Assembly (NCBI GenBank): GCA_013286145.1
Contig: JABDGH010000012.1
Span: 1 to 54,509, forward strand
DNA length: 54,509 nt
Source of the DNA: Verrucomicrobiota bacterium
GTDB taxonomy: Bacteria > Verrucomicrobiota > Verrucomicrobiia > Methylacidiphilales > UBA1321
Direction: 5' to 3'
Every line of letters begins with the position of its first letter. Within the stretch, counting starts at the first letter, position 1. Positions 1-6,096 of the stretch are shown piece after piece. Both the position numbers and the translations under genes were made by a program. The notes under the pieces are model-generated. The model did not search any database. It was not told the origin of the DNA and saw only the letters and a program-made list of their open reading frames with translations.

Positions 1-1
1 T

Positions 2-226
2 CTCAAACCCGCCCGGCTGGGAGATCATCTCGTTGTTTCCGCCGAACTTATCGGCATGGAAAAAATCCGTTTCTTCATCCGCTTCGAGATTGCCTCCGCG
101 ACTCAACCCAACCTCATCTTCGTCCGCTGCGTCCAGACCATGGTCACCATCCAACTACCGGGTGGCCGTCCCCAGCGCGTTCCTCCCGCATGGACAGCGG
201 CTTATCCGCAGCTTCAATCGAGTTGA
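2..226 (+). CDS. acyl-CoA thioesterase, 4HBT/YbgC-like (3' part)
   Basis: This is an open frame running in from the left edge and ending at TGA 224-226, so only the last 74 residues are visible. It reads KPARLGDHLVVSAELIGM, then a conserved beta-strand region, and ends GRPQRVPPAWTAAYPQL. That is the usual C-terminal half of hotdog-fold 4-hydroxybenzoyl-CoA thioesterases of the YbgC/FadM type: 'y..pA..gD.l.v', a strand containing 'vrcvQtmV', then 'GrPqRiP'. The catalytic Asp/Tyr region near the N-terminus lies outside the window. Members hydrolyse acyl-CoA thioesters in the cytoplasm, and the substrate cannot be read from this fragment. The family call is fairly firm; the exact function is not. 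Confidence 0.72.
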   Translation, partial: LKPARLGDHLVVSAELIGMEKIRFFIRFEIASATQPNLIFVRCVQTMVTIQLPGGRPQRVPPAWTAAYPQLQSS

Positions 227-270
227 TTTAATCTCTTGGGGTATTTCCCCGAAGCTTGCTTCGACTTATG

Positions 271-333
271 GGTAGCCCGCGATCTCCGAGCGCGGGAATT
301 TTCTGCACCGTCGCCCGGAGGTCGACGGCTACC
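271..333. repeat. REP-like inverted pair of GTAGCC repeats
   Basis: Two related 26-base units face each other. Unit A (271-296, plus) starts GGTAGCC and contains CGCGATCTCCGAGCGCGGG. Unit B (308-333, minus) starts GGTAGCCGTCGACCTCCGGG. Each unit is a GGTAGCC head followed by an imperfect palindrome around CTCCG, so the pair can fold into two hairpins or one long cruciform. This is the arrangement of bacterial REP/BIME elements. It lies between the thioesterase gene and the 3' end of the small membrane-protein gene on the minus strand, where it could also act as a transcription-stopping structure. No second copy was noticed in the window. Confidence 0.6.
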
Positions 334-354
334 TCCGAAATGCTCCGGGGTTCC

Positions 355-723
355 TTACTTCGATTTCAACCGCTTGATCTCGAACCAACTCACAAGAAGT
401 TGAAGGCCATACAGAACCGCGCAATAAAAGCAGACGACAAGAAAGGCTCCGAGCAGTACTCCTTCTCGTCCTTTCGTCATCATCGAGCTTGGCAAAATCA
501 ATATTGTGATCCAGCCCGTAAGCATAAATAAAATAAAATACACGATGCAATAGCCAGTCTGGATCCACACGGGATAAGGGCTGGGAGAGGGTTCATGAGG
601 CACGGGTATCAGTAGTTCCACCATGCCCGTATAAATACCCAACTGCAACCAGCCATAGGTCAGGAACGGGAGCGCTATCGGCAAAAACACCCACCATTTC
701 GGTCGCCAGAAAGAATTTTTCAT
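355..723 (-). CDS. small three-helix membrane protein, unknown function
   Basis: A 122-residue protein starting MKNSFWRPKWW. I see three hydrophobic segments, near residues 12-35, 55-78 and 86-110, separated by a proline-rich loop (VPHEPSPSPYP), and a basic tail ending KRLKSK, so it is an inner-membrane protein with a positively charged C-terminus. An upstream in-frame Met at 780 or 804 would add a segment without membrane character, so I start at 723. It runs convergently toward the thioesterase gene and divergently from frr, only 97 bases away. I recognise no family. Confidence 0.55.
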   Translation of the reverse strand: MKNSFWRPKWWVFLPIALPFLTYGWLQLGIYTGMVELLIPVPHEPSPSPYPVWIQTGYCIVYFILFMLTGWITILILPSSMMTKGREGVLLGAFLVVCFYCAVLYGLQLLVSWFEIKRLKSK

Positions 724-820
724 GATTTGTTCGTTTCCCTGTCTCATCCATAGCCGGTCTAACGCAGGAAAGAAAGCGCACACGACTTGACCCGCGCGCT
801 CCACTCGCCTTCACTCAAGC

Positions 821-1381
821 ATGGCCCTTGACGACATTCTCCTCGAAGCGGAAGAAAAAATGATAAAGAGCACGGAAGTGATCCAGACGGAGTTCACCGG
901 CGTCCGCACCGGTAAAGCCTCGCCCGATCTTGTCATCAACCTCATGGTCGATGCTTACGGCACGCACATGCGCCTCAAGGAACTCGCCGCCGTCACCACG
1001 CCCGATTCGCGCCTCATCCTCATCCAGCCGTGGGACGCCACCACCGTCGAGCCGATCCGCAAGGCGCTCGAGGAATCGAAACTCGGCATCACGCCGCAAG
1101 TCGATGGCAAACTCATCCGCCTCCCCATCCCGCCCCTTTCCGAGGAACGCCGCCAGGATCTCGTCAAGGCCGTGCGCAAAATGGCCGAGGAAGGTCGCGT
1201 CAGCATCCGCGCCAATCGCCGCCACGCCATCGATGAATTGAAGAAAATCCAGAAAGCCGGCGAGATCACCGAGGATCAACTCGCCGACGCGGAAAAAGAA
1301 ATTCAGAAGCTCACCGACCAGTACGTCGCCGAAATCGAAAAAGGTCTCACGGCCAAGGAAGCCGAGTTGCTGAAAGTCTGA
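821..1381 (+). CDS. frr: ribosome recycling factor
   Basis: A 186-residue protein, the usual RRF length. It frees the 70S ribosome from mRNA after termination, together with EF-G, in the cytoplasm. The diagnostic parts are all present: the N-terminal helix with EFTGVRTGKASP near residues 24-35, the hinge and domain II with LIQPWD and IRKALEESKLGITP, then RLPIPPLSEERRQDLVK near 99-115 and the long three-helix-bundle segment VSIRANRRHAIDELKK near 127-142. It is followed 16 bases later by recR on the same strand, so the two are probably co-transcribed. pyrH, its common upstream partner, is not here. Confidence 0.97.
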   Translation: MALDDILLEAEEKMIKSTEVIQTEFTGVRTGKASPDLVINLMVDAYGTHMRLKELAAVTTPDSRLILIQPWDATTVEPIRKALEESKLGITPQVDGKLIRLPIPPLSEERRQDLVKAVRKMAEEGRVSIRANRRHAIDELKKIQKAGEITEDQLADAEKEIQKLTDQYVAEIEKGLTAKEAELLKV

Positions 1382-1396
1382 CGAGCGCGCTTTTTC

Positions 1397-2002
1397 ATGA
1401 CCGATTATCCACCAGCCTTCACTGAACTGGTTGAGGCGCTCCGCCAGCTACCCTCCGTCGGGCCCCGCAGCGCCGAGCGTCACGCGCTCTTTCTACTTCA
1501 GGCCGGAGCGGCGGTCAGCGAGCGACTCGCCACCGCCCTGCTCAAGGCGCGCGCCGAAATCCATTCATGTCGCCATTGCGGCTTTTACGCGCAGGGTCTC
1601 GATGCGCTTTGCTCCATCTGCTCGAATCCCCAGCGCGACACCTCGCTCTGGTGCATCGTCGAGCAATCGAGCGACGTCATCAAGCTGGAGAAATCGAATT
1701 TTTTCCGCGGACTCTATCACGTCCTCGGTGGTCGCCTTTCACCTCTCGACCATGTTGGCCCCGAGGATCTTTCCATCGCCAAAATGGAACAACGCCTTCA
1801 GGAAGCGCCTCCCCGCGAAGCCGTGCTCGCCCTCGCCGCCGATGCCGAGGGCGAAACCACCGCGCTCTATCTCGCGCCCATTCTCAAAAAGGCCGGCGTG
1901 AAAGTTTCACGCCTCGCCATGGGTCTGCCTGCCGGCGGCGGACTCGAATATGCCGACAGCGTCACGCTCGGCTACGCCCTTTCCGGTCGCCGTGAATTGT
2001 GA
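1397..2002 (+). CDS. recR: recombination mediator protein RecR
   Basis: A 201-residue protein of normal RecR length. RecR works with RecO and RecF to load RecA on single-stranded DNA in gap repair. Visible parts are the N-terminal helix-hairpin-helix (LRQLPSVGPRSAERHALFLL, residues 13-32), the four-cysteine zinc motif CRHCGF...LCSIC near residues 58-74, and the Toprim domain (VEQSSDVIKLEKS near 87-99, then YHVLGGRLSPLDHVGPEDL). It ends GLPAGGGLEYADSVTLGYAL as expected. It sits just downstream of frr. The intergenic stretch after it (2003-2160) holds no gene. Confidence 0.97.
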   Translation: MTDYPPAFTELVEALRQLPSVGPRSAERHALFLLQAGAAVSERLATALLKARAEIHSCRHCGFYAQGLDALCSICSNPQRDTSLWCIVEQSSDVIKLEKSNFFRGLYHVLGGRLSPLDHVGPEDLSIAKMEQRLQEAPPREAVLALAADAEGETTALYLAPILKKAGVKVSRLAMGLPAGGGLEYADSVTLGYALSGRREL

Positions 2003-2160
2003 TCCCTGGCAGGCACAATTAACGATTCAAAATGACTGCTGAAAATGTGGCTGCCCTCTTTTTCCACACTCTCAAGTTTATCCACAGAATGGTCTGCCAG
2101 GCGCAAATCTTACTCCACGGTCGTGGTTATTGATTTGTCGCCTGGTTAAACCGAACGGGT

Positions 2161-2331
2161 TTAATGAGAGTCGTCGTCGTGATGGTGATGATGATGGCTA
2201 TCCATATCCTTGCTATCGTATGACAGAGTAGCAGAAGATTCCGAGTGATCATGTCTCTCGTCGCAGGCACAACCAGCAATAGAGATAAGTACAAATGCAG
2301 CAAGACAGGAGAAAATTAGATTTTTTATCAT
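2161..2331 (-). CDS. His-rich lipoprotein, unknown function
   Basis: A very small lipoprotein candidate. From Met at 2331 it has a short basic N-end (MIKN), a hydrophobic stretch and the lipobox SIAGC, so the mature protein would start at Cys and carry about 35 residues. The mature part has two Cys in CAC, acidic patches and a terminal DSHHHHHHDDDSH, a likely soft-metal (Ni/Zn/Cu) binding tail. In-frame Met codons at 2346 and 2382 exist, and none of the three has a convincing Shine-Dalgarno sequence. It is the last gene of a same-strand set of small secreted proteins (2161-3269), one of which is also His-rich. A role in metal handling is inference only. Confidence 0.5.
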   Translation of the reverse strand: MIKNLIFSCLAAFVLISIAGCACDERHDHSESSATLSYDSKDMDSHHHHHHDDDSH

Positions 2332-2403
2332 ATAAGTATTATTCATGTTGGTACTGCTGATATGCACCTCTAAAGAATGCATATCAGTTGAGTACCAGGA
2401 GGG

Positions 2404-2763
2404 TTACGGGGATGGGGTTGTTGTTGTCGTCTTTCTCACGATGACTTTGGTGGCGATCATTTTATCACCATCTTGCGTGTAATAGACAGTCACAGGAGCA
2501 CCCGATTTTACCGTTTCACTTGAAACTGCGTTACCGTTTTCATCGACGTAGATGGTCGTCTTTGAATACGAATAACTCAGGGGAGTGGCTGATGTCGTTG
2601 ATTTAACGACAAAGCTGTTCGGACCGAACTGACTGACGGTGCCATCAGATGTCGTAGTAGTCGTAGTTGTAGTGGCAGCAGACTGTGCCATGGCTATATT
2701 GGCGGTAAACAGCATCACACCCAAAAAGGTGAGGCAGCTGAGATTACGAATTGCGTTTTTCAT
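2404..2763 (-). CDS. periplasmic Thr-rich protein, unknown
   Basis: A 119-residue secreted protein. The signal peptide runs MKNAIRNLS to a hydrophobic core ending in the cleavage site AMA|QS near residue 27. The mature protein begins with a run of eight Thr, then a small all-beta-looking domain (FGPNSFVVKS, TTIYVDENGN, GAPVTVYYTQDGDKM, TKVIVRK), and closes with TTTTTPSP. I start at 2763 because an AAAGAAAG stretch lies just upstream and the signal peptide then has a proper N-region; the longer frame from 2790 adds nine residues. Similar small Thr-flanked proteins are known as hypothetical proteins. No function can be named. Confidence 0.55.
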   Translation of the reverse strand: MKNAIRNLSCLTFLGVMLFTANIAMAQSAATTTTTTTTSDGTVSQFGPNSFVVKSTTSATPLSYSYSKTTIYVDENGNAVSSETVKSGAPVTVYYTQDGDKMIATKVIVRKTTTTTPSP

Positions 2764-2823
2764 TTGTATGCTTTCTTTGAAAGCCGTCATGAGACGGCCG
2801 TTATTGGTTGAACTGACTTGTGT

Positions 2824-3039
2824 TTAGTGTGCAGGTTGTTGCTCAGGCTTTGGAGATTCAGGTGAGTTGGCGGGAGCAGGCATGATCACCGTCTTGTTAT
2901 TTTCGATTGTGGTGGTTCTTCCCCCAAAAACACCGTTCGTGTAGGCGAACCATGCCCCCGCTGTCATTAAGACAATGACGACAAGGACGACAAGTAAACC
3001 GGCAGAACCAGATGAATCTCTTTCAATAATTGTGCTCAT
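2824..3039 (-). CDS. small single-span membrane protein
   Basis: 71 residues: a short polar N-terminus (MSTIIERDSSGS), one strongly hydrophobic helix near residues 13-33, then a periplasmic-type tail with FGGRTTTIENN and a Pro-rich end (PAPANSPESPKPEQQPAH). This looks like an N-in/C-out bitopic protein with a flexible proline-rich extension. It lies between two other small exported-protein genes on the same strand, with short gaps, and is probably transcribed with them from the sigma-54-like promoter at 3294-3308. Family unknown. Confidence 0.5.
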   Translation of the reverse strand: MSTIIERDSSGSAGLLVVLVVIVLMTAGAWFAYTNGVFGGRTTTIENNKTVIMPAPANSPESPKPEQQPAH

Positions 3040-3059
3040 AATTTTGTTTTTTTAACTGG

Positions 3060-3269
3060 TTATCCGATGTTGATAAAAATGCGGGTTCCGCTTTTATCGT
3101 GGTCCCAATAGCCGCGATGGCCGCTATGCTGAATAAACGAATGATGGTGATGATGTTCATCGAACCAACCCTTGTCGTCGTGGTCATACGCCATGGTGCG
3201 ACCCCCACTGACGGTGATGAAAAGAATAGCCAGGATTGAAGGCACGATGTTTTTTTGAATGGTTTTCAT
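3060..3269 (-). CDS. small secreted His-rich protein
   Basis: 69 residues. The N-terminal 26 look like a Sec signal peptide (MKTIQKNIVPSILAILFITV, then SGGRTMA|YD). The mature peptide of about 43 residues is rich in His and Asp: YDHDDKGWFDEHHHHHSF, then HSGHRGYWDHDKSG, so it could bind transition metals. It is the first gene after the sigma-54-like promoter at 3294-3308, whose predicted start point lies about 13 bases upstream of this ATG. Together with the His-tailed lipoprotein at 2161 it makes two metal-binding-type exported peptides in one short stretch. Function unknown. Confidence 0.5.
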   Translation of the reverse strand: MKTIQKNIVPSILAILFITVSGGRTMAYDHDDKGWFDEHHHHHSFIQHSGHRGYWDHDKSGTRIFINIG

Positions 3270-3293
3270 ATATGTATTGAAGTAACTCCGAAA

Positions 3294-3308
3294 GCCGGAC
3301 CGACGCCA
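3294..3308 (-). promoter_or_regulatory. sigma-54 -24/-12 candidate (weak)
   Basis: Read on the minus strand: TGGCGTCGGTCCGGC. GG and GC are exactly ten bases apart, but the -24 box (TGGCG) and -12 box (CGGC) are imperfect. Predicted start near 3282, ahead of the gene at 3269. A UAS-like AGGCTTAGTAGAT lies at 3341-3353, about 59 bases upstream of that start, the same distance as at the stronger promoters, and this is why I keep it. Confidence 0.4.
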
Positions 3309-3431
3309 TGGGGTGTGTACCCCCTCAGATGATATCGATCAGGCTTAGTAGATCTGGAGCGTTATTGAGTTTGTTTAGATTTCTTGTCGAACTGTTTGGG
3401 TTAAGATTTTTGGCTTCGTCCAGAAGCGTAA

Positions 3432-3947
3432 TTATTTCCTATGCTCGACCGCTTTCCCCGCGGCTGCGCCGGAACCGCCACCTACAACTGCACCAGCTGC
3501 TGCACCTGCCGCGGCTCCCACGGGACCTCCAATGACGGCGCCTGCGACGCCACCGGCAGCGGCACCGACCGCTGCTCCAACTGTCATCCCCGCCACGTCA
3601 TCCCGCAGATTACGAGAGCCATTCGGGTTAGATATGGCTTTATATTTATCGAAGATGTCGATGACAGGTGCAGGATCGGTCACCTCATGCACAGCCACCA
3701 AAATCTTTCCTTCGCGAATAGCCTTATCGTAGTAGAGTGCCTGTGATTCGGAAAAGCCGCGTCCTACTAATGAATCGGTGTAAGCATCTTTTGCCTGTTT
3801 GTCGTTAAGCTGGATGACGACTTGAATATTTTCGGGAGAAATACCCAAATCTTCAAAAGCCCTCACCGCCTTGTCGGCGTTTTCACGGTTTGAGAATGTT
3901 CCACCAATGATCTGACCTTCGTATGTTTTATTTATTGTCTGAGGCAT
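3432..3947 (-). CDS. YflT-type stress protein with glycine-zipper tail
   Basis: 171 residues in two parts. Residues 10-95 match the general stress protein 17M / YflT domain (GGTFSNRENADKAVRAFEDL, then ISPENIQVVI and a KAIREGKILVAVHE strand). Residues 115-165 are an alanine/glycine-rich membrane-type stretch (GMTVGAAVGAAAGGVAGAVI, GGPVGAAAGAAAGAVVGGG), a glycine-zipper module that inserts in or spans membranes. Such fusions are common among envelope-stress genes. It lies 21 bases downstream of the DUF883 gene on the same strand, so it very likely belongs to the sigma-54-like transcription unit starting near 4419. The molecular role is unknown. Confidence 0.75.
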   Translation of the reverse strand: MPQTINKTYEGQIIGGTFSNRENADKAVRAFEDLGISPENIQVVIQLNDKQAKDAYTDSLVGRGFSESQALYYDKAIREGKILVAVHEVTDPAPVIDIFDKYKAISNPNGSRNLRDDVAGMTVGAAVGAAAGGVAGAVIGGPVGAAAGAAAGAVVGGGSGAAAGKAVEHRK

Positions 3948-3968
3948 AATTATCTTTCTTTGTTGAGG

Positions 3969-4214
3969 TTATTTCCGACGAAAAGTTCCAATAAGAAAAC
4001 CAACCAAAAGCGCGGCGGCGGCGAAATGGAGCGGACGCTCTTTTACGATGTCACGCGCCAGATCGAACGTATCCTTCACACGGTCTTTGACGACATCGAC
4101 ATGAGCGGAAGCATGCTTTTTGACATCCTCGACAACCCTCCCTGTATCTTTTTTGAGATGATCGATATCTTTGATGAGTGTCTCGCGAGTGTCGGTTATT
4201 TTGTTATTTGTCAT
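3969..4214 (-). CDS. DUF883 (ElaB/YqjD-like) membrane-anchored protein
   Basis: 81 residues. A long amphipathic helix (LIKDIDHLKKDTGRVVEDVK, then HVDVVKDRVKDTFDLARDIV) is followed by the DUF883 signature ERPLHFAAAALLVGFLIGTF and ends RRK, a C-terminal membrane anchor. In Escherichia coli the ElaB/YqjD/YgaM proteins are inner-membrane tail-anchored proteins made in stationary phase, and YqjD binds ribosomes; that role is known there, not shown here. A second DUF883 gene is at 28012-28290, also with a sigma-54-like promoter upstream. Confidence 0.85.
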   Translation of the reverse strand: MTNNKITDTRETLIKDIDHLKKDTGRVVEDVKKHASAHVDVVKDRVKDTFDLARDIVKERPLHFAAAALLVGFLIGTFRRK

Positions 4215-4256
4215 AAAGGCCTTTTCGGATGAGAGAGCGTTTTTAATGGATAAAAA

Positions 4257-4373
4257 TTAATCTGGACGTTTATTGAGTGCTTTTTCTGACTTGCGGAGCG
4301 GAGCCGCCATCTGCTCCATCAACATTTGCATTAATCCTAATGTTCCTAAAATTTCATTATTCAGCTGAGGCAT
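4257..4373 (-). CDS. 38-residue Met-rich small ORF, unknown
   Basis: On the minus strand a small ORF ends at TAA 4257-4259. It can start at ATG 4418 (53 residues, MKLSWRILYAAGQVT...) or at ATG 4373 (38 residues, MPQLNNEILGTLGLMQ...KSEKALNKRPD). I prefer 4373: an AGGTG lies five bases before it, and the strong sigma-54-like promoter at 4431-4445 predicts transcription from about 4419, which would leave the longer version with almost no leader. The middle is helical and methionine-rich (LMQMLMEQM). It precedes the DUF883 and YflT-like genes in the same direction. No family recognised. Confidence 0.4.
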   Translation of the reverse strand: MPQLNNEILGTLGLMQMLMEQMAAPLRKSEKALNKRPD

Positions 4374-4430
4374 GGTCACCTGCCCTGCGGCATAGAGAAT
4401 TCTCCATGAAAGTTTCATAGGGATAGCTTT

Positions 4431-4445
4431 GCAATGGGCGTGCCA
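4431..4445 (-). promoter_or_regulatory. sigma-54 promoter, near-perfect
   Basis: Minus-strand TGGCACGCCCATTGC matches the RpoN consensus TGGCACG-N4-TTGC at every defined base, with GG-N10-GC spacing. Predicted start about 4419. It would drive the small ORF at 4373, DUF883 (4214) and the YflT-like gene (3947). Confidence 0.75.
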
Positions 4446-4477
4446 TTTTTGGATTTTAGTAGGTTCATTTTGAGCAA

Positions 4478-4490
4478 CAATGACTTACAA
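4478..4490 (+). promoter_or_regulatory. UAS-like element CAATGACTTACAA
   Basis: This lies 59-71 bases upstream of the start predicted from the promoter at 4431-4445. It sits in the dyad AACAAT-N9-ATTGTT (4477-4497). Nearly the same word occurs upstream of the promoters at 31120, 29481, 18686 and others, so it is the candidate activator-binding site. Confidence 0.5.
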
Positions 4491-4715
4491 ATTGTTATTC
4501 GAGGAAAAAGCAGAACCTTGGACGTTAAAATGCAGATGTTTAATAAATTTAAGATGCAGAATGCCTGATAAAAAATGCACTAGCGCATGATGATCTCGTT
4601 GTGTGTGGAAAAGGGGACAGACACGGAGACAGAATCGAAGAACATAGGCTAAATTCAAGGCTGCTGCGTACCGCCCCTTTTCTCGCGCTTTCCCGGCTGA
4701 ATTCCTCCCCATTTT

Positions 4716-4758
4716 CTTATCTGGCCTAAAAGGCTTATAATTTTGGGCCAGATAAGCC
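4716..4758. repeat. 11-bp inverted repeat with competing hairpin
   Basis: CTTATCTGGCC (4716-4726) pairs perfectly with GGCCAGATAAG (4746-4756). The loop contains GGCTTAT (4732-4738), which can instead pair with ATAAGCC (4752-4758). The two stems exclude each other because they share 4752-4756. It could be a folded RNA element, an operator or a remnant of a mobile-element end. No gene beside it explains it. Confidence 0.4.
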
Positions 4759-5076
4759 ATTTAAGCGGTCTAAGACTACCGCGTTTCATTCGGGCTGATG
4801 TAAAATCGTGGCCTCTTGAACTCCCTCCATTCTCATTCTTCTTCCAAAACCAACGAAACCCAACCGGCCACAACTCCGCCTGATATTCCGCGGCTCACCT
4901 CGCTCCATCACCGCCTCCAGCACGCCAAAGACGCCGACGACCAACCACCGCCAACAAACCCAAATCGCCCGCGACCAGTTCAATGACCGCCTCGCCATAC
5001 CACCTCATACCACCCTGTAACGGAACATCCCCATACCCCCCCCCGTAGTTTCAGCACATCGCGTTGCCCATGGCCT

Positions 5077-5099
5077 GAAAAAGGGACAGGCATTTTTTC
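5077..5099 (+). repeat. GAAAAAGGGACAGGC repeat flanking the channel gene
   Basis: GAAAAAGGGACAGGCATTTTTTC forms a GAAAAA/TTTTTC stem. Related copies are GAAAAGGGGACAGACAC at 4608-4624 and GAAATAGGGAACAGGCCCC at 6061-6079, immediately after the channel stop codon. The copies at 5077 and 6061 also share a following TTTCGGTTT. They bracket the K+ channel gene. Similar GGGACAGGC-type words accompany REP-associated elements in other bacteria; that link is inference. Confidence 0.4.
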
Positions 5100-5172
5100 G
5101 GTTTTGGAACGGGGCTTCATTTGCCACAATAAAACGTGCCTGTTTTCTTTTCTCCCTTTTCTTTCTCAGCGT

Positions 5173-6060
5173 ATGCGTAAAAAATCTTCCCCGGTCAAAA
5201 TTCGCTCCGGCCAGATCGAATTTCACAAGCTCAATGTCGAGGAGCGCGATCTGCGGGACATTTATCATTGGATGCTCACGCTGAGTTGGCCTCAATTCGC
5301 TGGCTTTGTCTTGAGCATTTACATCGCGATCAATCTCATCTTTTCGGTCTTTTATTATCTGGGACGTCCCTGTATTTCCGGCATGGAGTCGTTTCCTGAC
5401 GCCTTCTTCTTCAGCGTGGAAACCCTCGCAACGGTCGGTTACGGACACCTTTATCCCAACACCTTTTACGGGCACATGGTCGCCACGGTGGAAATCATGG
5501 TGGGCATGTTTGGCCTGGCGGTGATTACCGGTCTCATTTTCGTGCGATTTTCGCGTCCGACGGCTCGCCTGGTTTTCAGTCGCAGGCTCGTCATCAGTCC
5601 TTTCGATGGTCAACCCGCCCTCATGATGCGCGTGGCTAATTTGCGGCATCAGGCGATGGCCGAAGCCGAGTTCCGCGTGATGCTTATTCGCAATGTATTC
5701 GTCAAGGAGGGGGAATACATGCGCCGCTTTTATCCGCTTCCCTTGCAGTTTGACCGGCTGATTACCTTTCCGGTTGCCTTGACCATCCGGCACATGATCG
5801 ACGAGAAAAGTCCCCTGTACGGCATGACGACGGAAGACCTGGAGAAGAGCGACGTGCGGATCATGGCTTCCATCGTCTGCATCGACACGGTCATCCCCGC
5901 CTCCGTGCAAAGCCAGCAGCACTACTCATGGAGAGATGTTCATTTTGGTCATCGCTTCGTCGAGATTTACAACGACATCGACGATCACAGCATGACGGTC
6001 GATTACGGGCTTCTGCACGAAATCGAAAAGGTGCCTGAAATCAACGCCCCGGCGTCCTGA
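5173..6060 (+). CDS. KirBac-type inward-rectifier K+ channel
   Basis: 295 residues from ATG 5173 (MRKKSSPVKIRSG). The first membrane helix is near residues 38-58 (WPQFAGFVLSIYIAINLIF). The pore helix and selectivity filter read FFFSVETLATVGYGHLYPN, where TVGYGH is the K+ filter. The second helix is near 105-128 (VATVEIMVGMFGLAVITGLI), and the rest is the C-terminal immunoglobulin-like cytoplasmic domain typical of KirBac (FSRRLVISPFDGQPALMMRV, later HWRD-like SWRDVHFGHRFVEI). The ORF can be extended to 5104 but that segment is not channel-like. It is on the opposite strand from both neighbours and is bracketed by GGGACAGG repeats, so it may have been acquired. Confidence 0.92.
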   Translation: MRKKSSPVKIRSGQIEFHKLNVEERDLRDIYHWMLTLSWPQFAGFVLSIYIAINLIFSVFYYLGRPCISGMESFPDAFFFSVETLATVGYGHLYPNTFYGHMVATVEIMVGMFGLAVITGLIFVRFSRPTARLVFSRRLVISPFDGQPALMMRVANLRHQAMAEAEFRVMLIRNVFVKEGEYMRRFYPLPLQFDRLITFPVALTIRHMIDEKSPLYGMTTEDLEKSDVRIMASIVCIDTVIPASVQSQQHYSWRDVHFGHRFVEIYNDIDDHSMTVDYGLLHEIEKVPEINAPAS

Positions 6061-6096
6061 GAAATAGGGAACAGGCCCCGTTTCGGTTTCAGGTCT

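Larger units (their letters stand above)
4446..5172. other. gene-poor intergenic stretch
   Basis: I find no gene here. Overlapping minus-strand frames between 4485 and 4998 have no recognisable domain, start signal or normal composition. The stretch holds the UAS-like site (4478-4490), an 11-bp inverted repeat (4716-4756), and two of three copies of a GGGACAGG-type repeat (4608-4624 and 5077-5099). A C-run at 5036-5044 precedes the K+ channel gene. Confidence 0.5.

Noticed and set aside
2090-2104. TGGTCTGCCAGGCGC with GG-N10-GC spacing after recR
   Set aside because: Both boxes are poor and the nearest gene downstream on the plus strand is far away; the region runs into convergent minus-strand genes.
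4485-4998. Three overlapping minus-strand frames of 70-91 codons
   Set aside because: No ribosome sites, no recognisable domains, Trp/Arg-rich shadow-like composition, and they overlap one another.
5005-5922. 305-codon minus-strand frame opposite the K+ channel gene
   Set aside because: The plus strand encodes a complete KirBac channel with TVGYGH filter; the minus frame has no domain and skewed composition.
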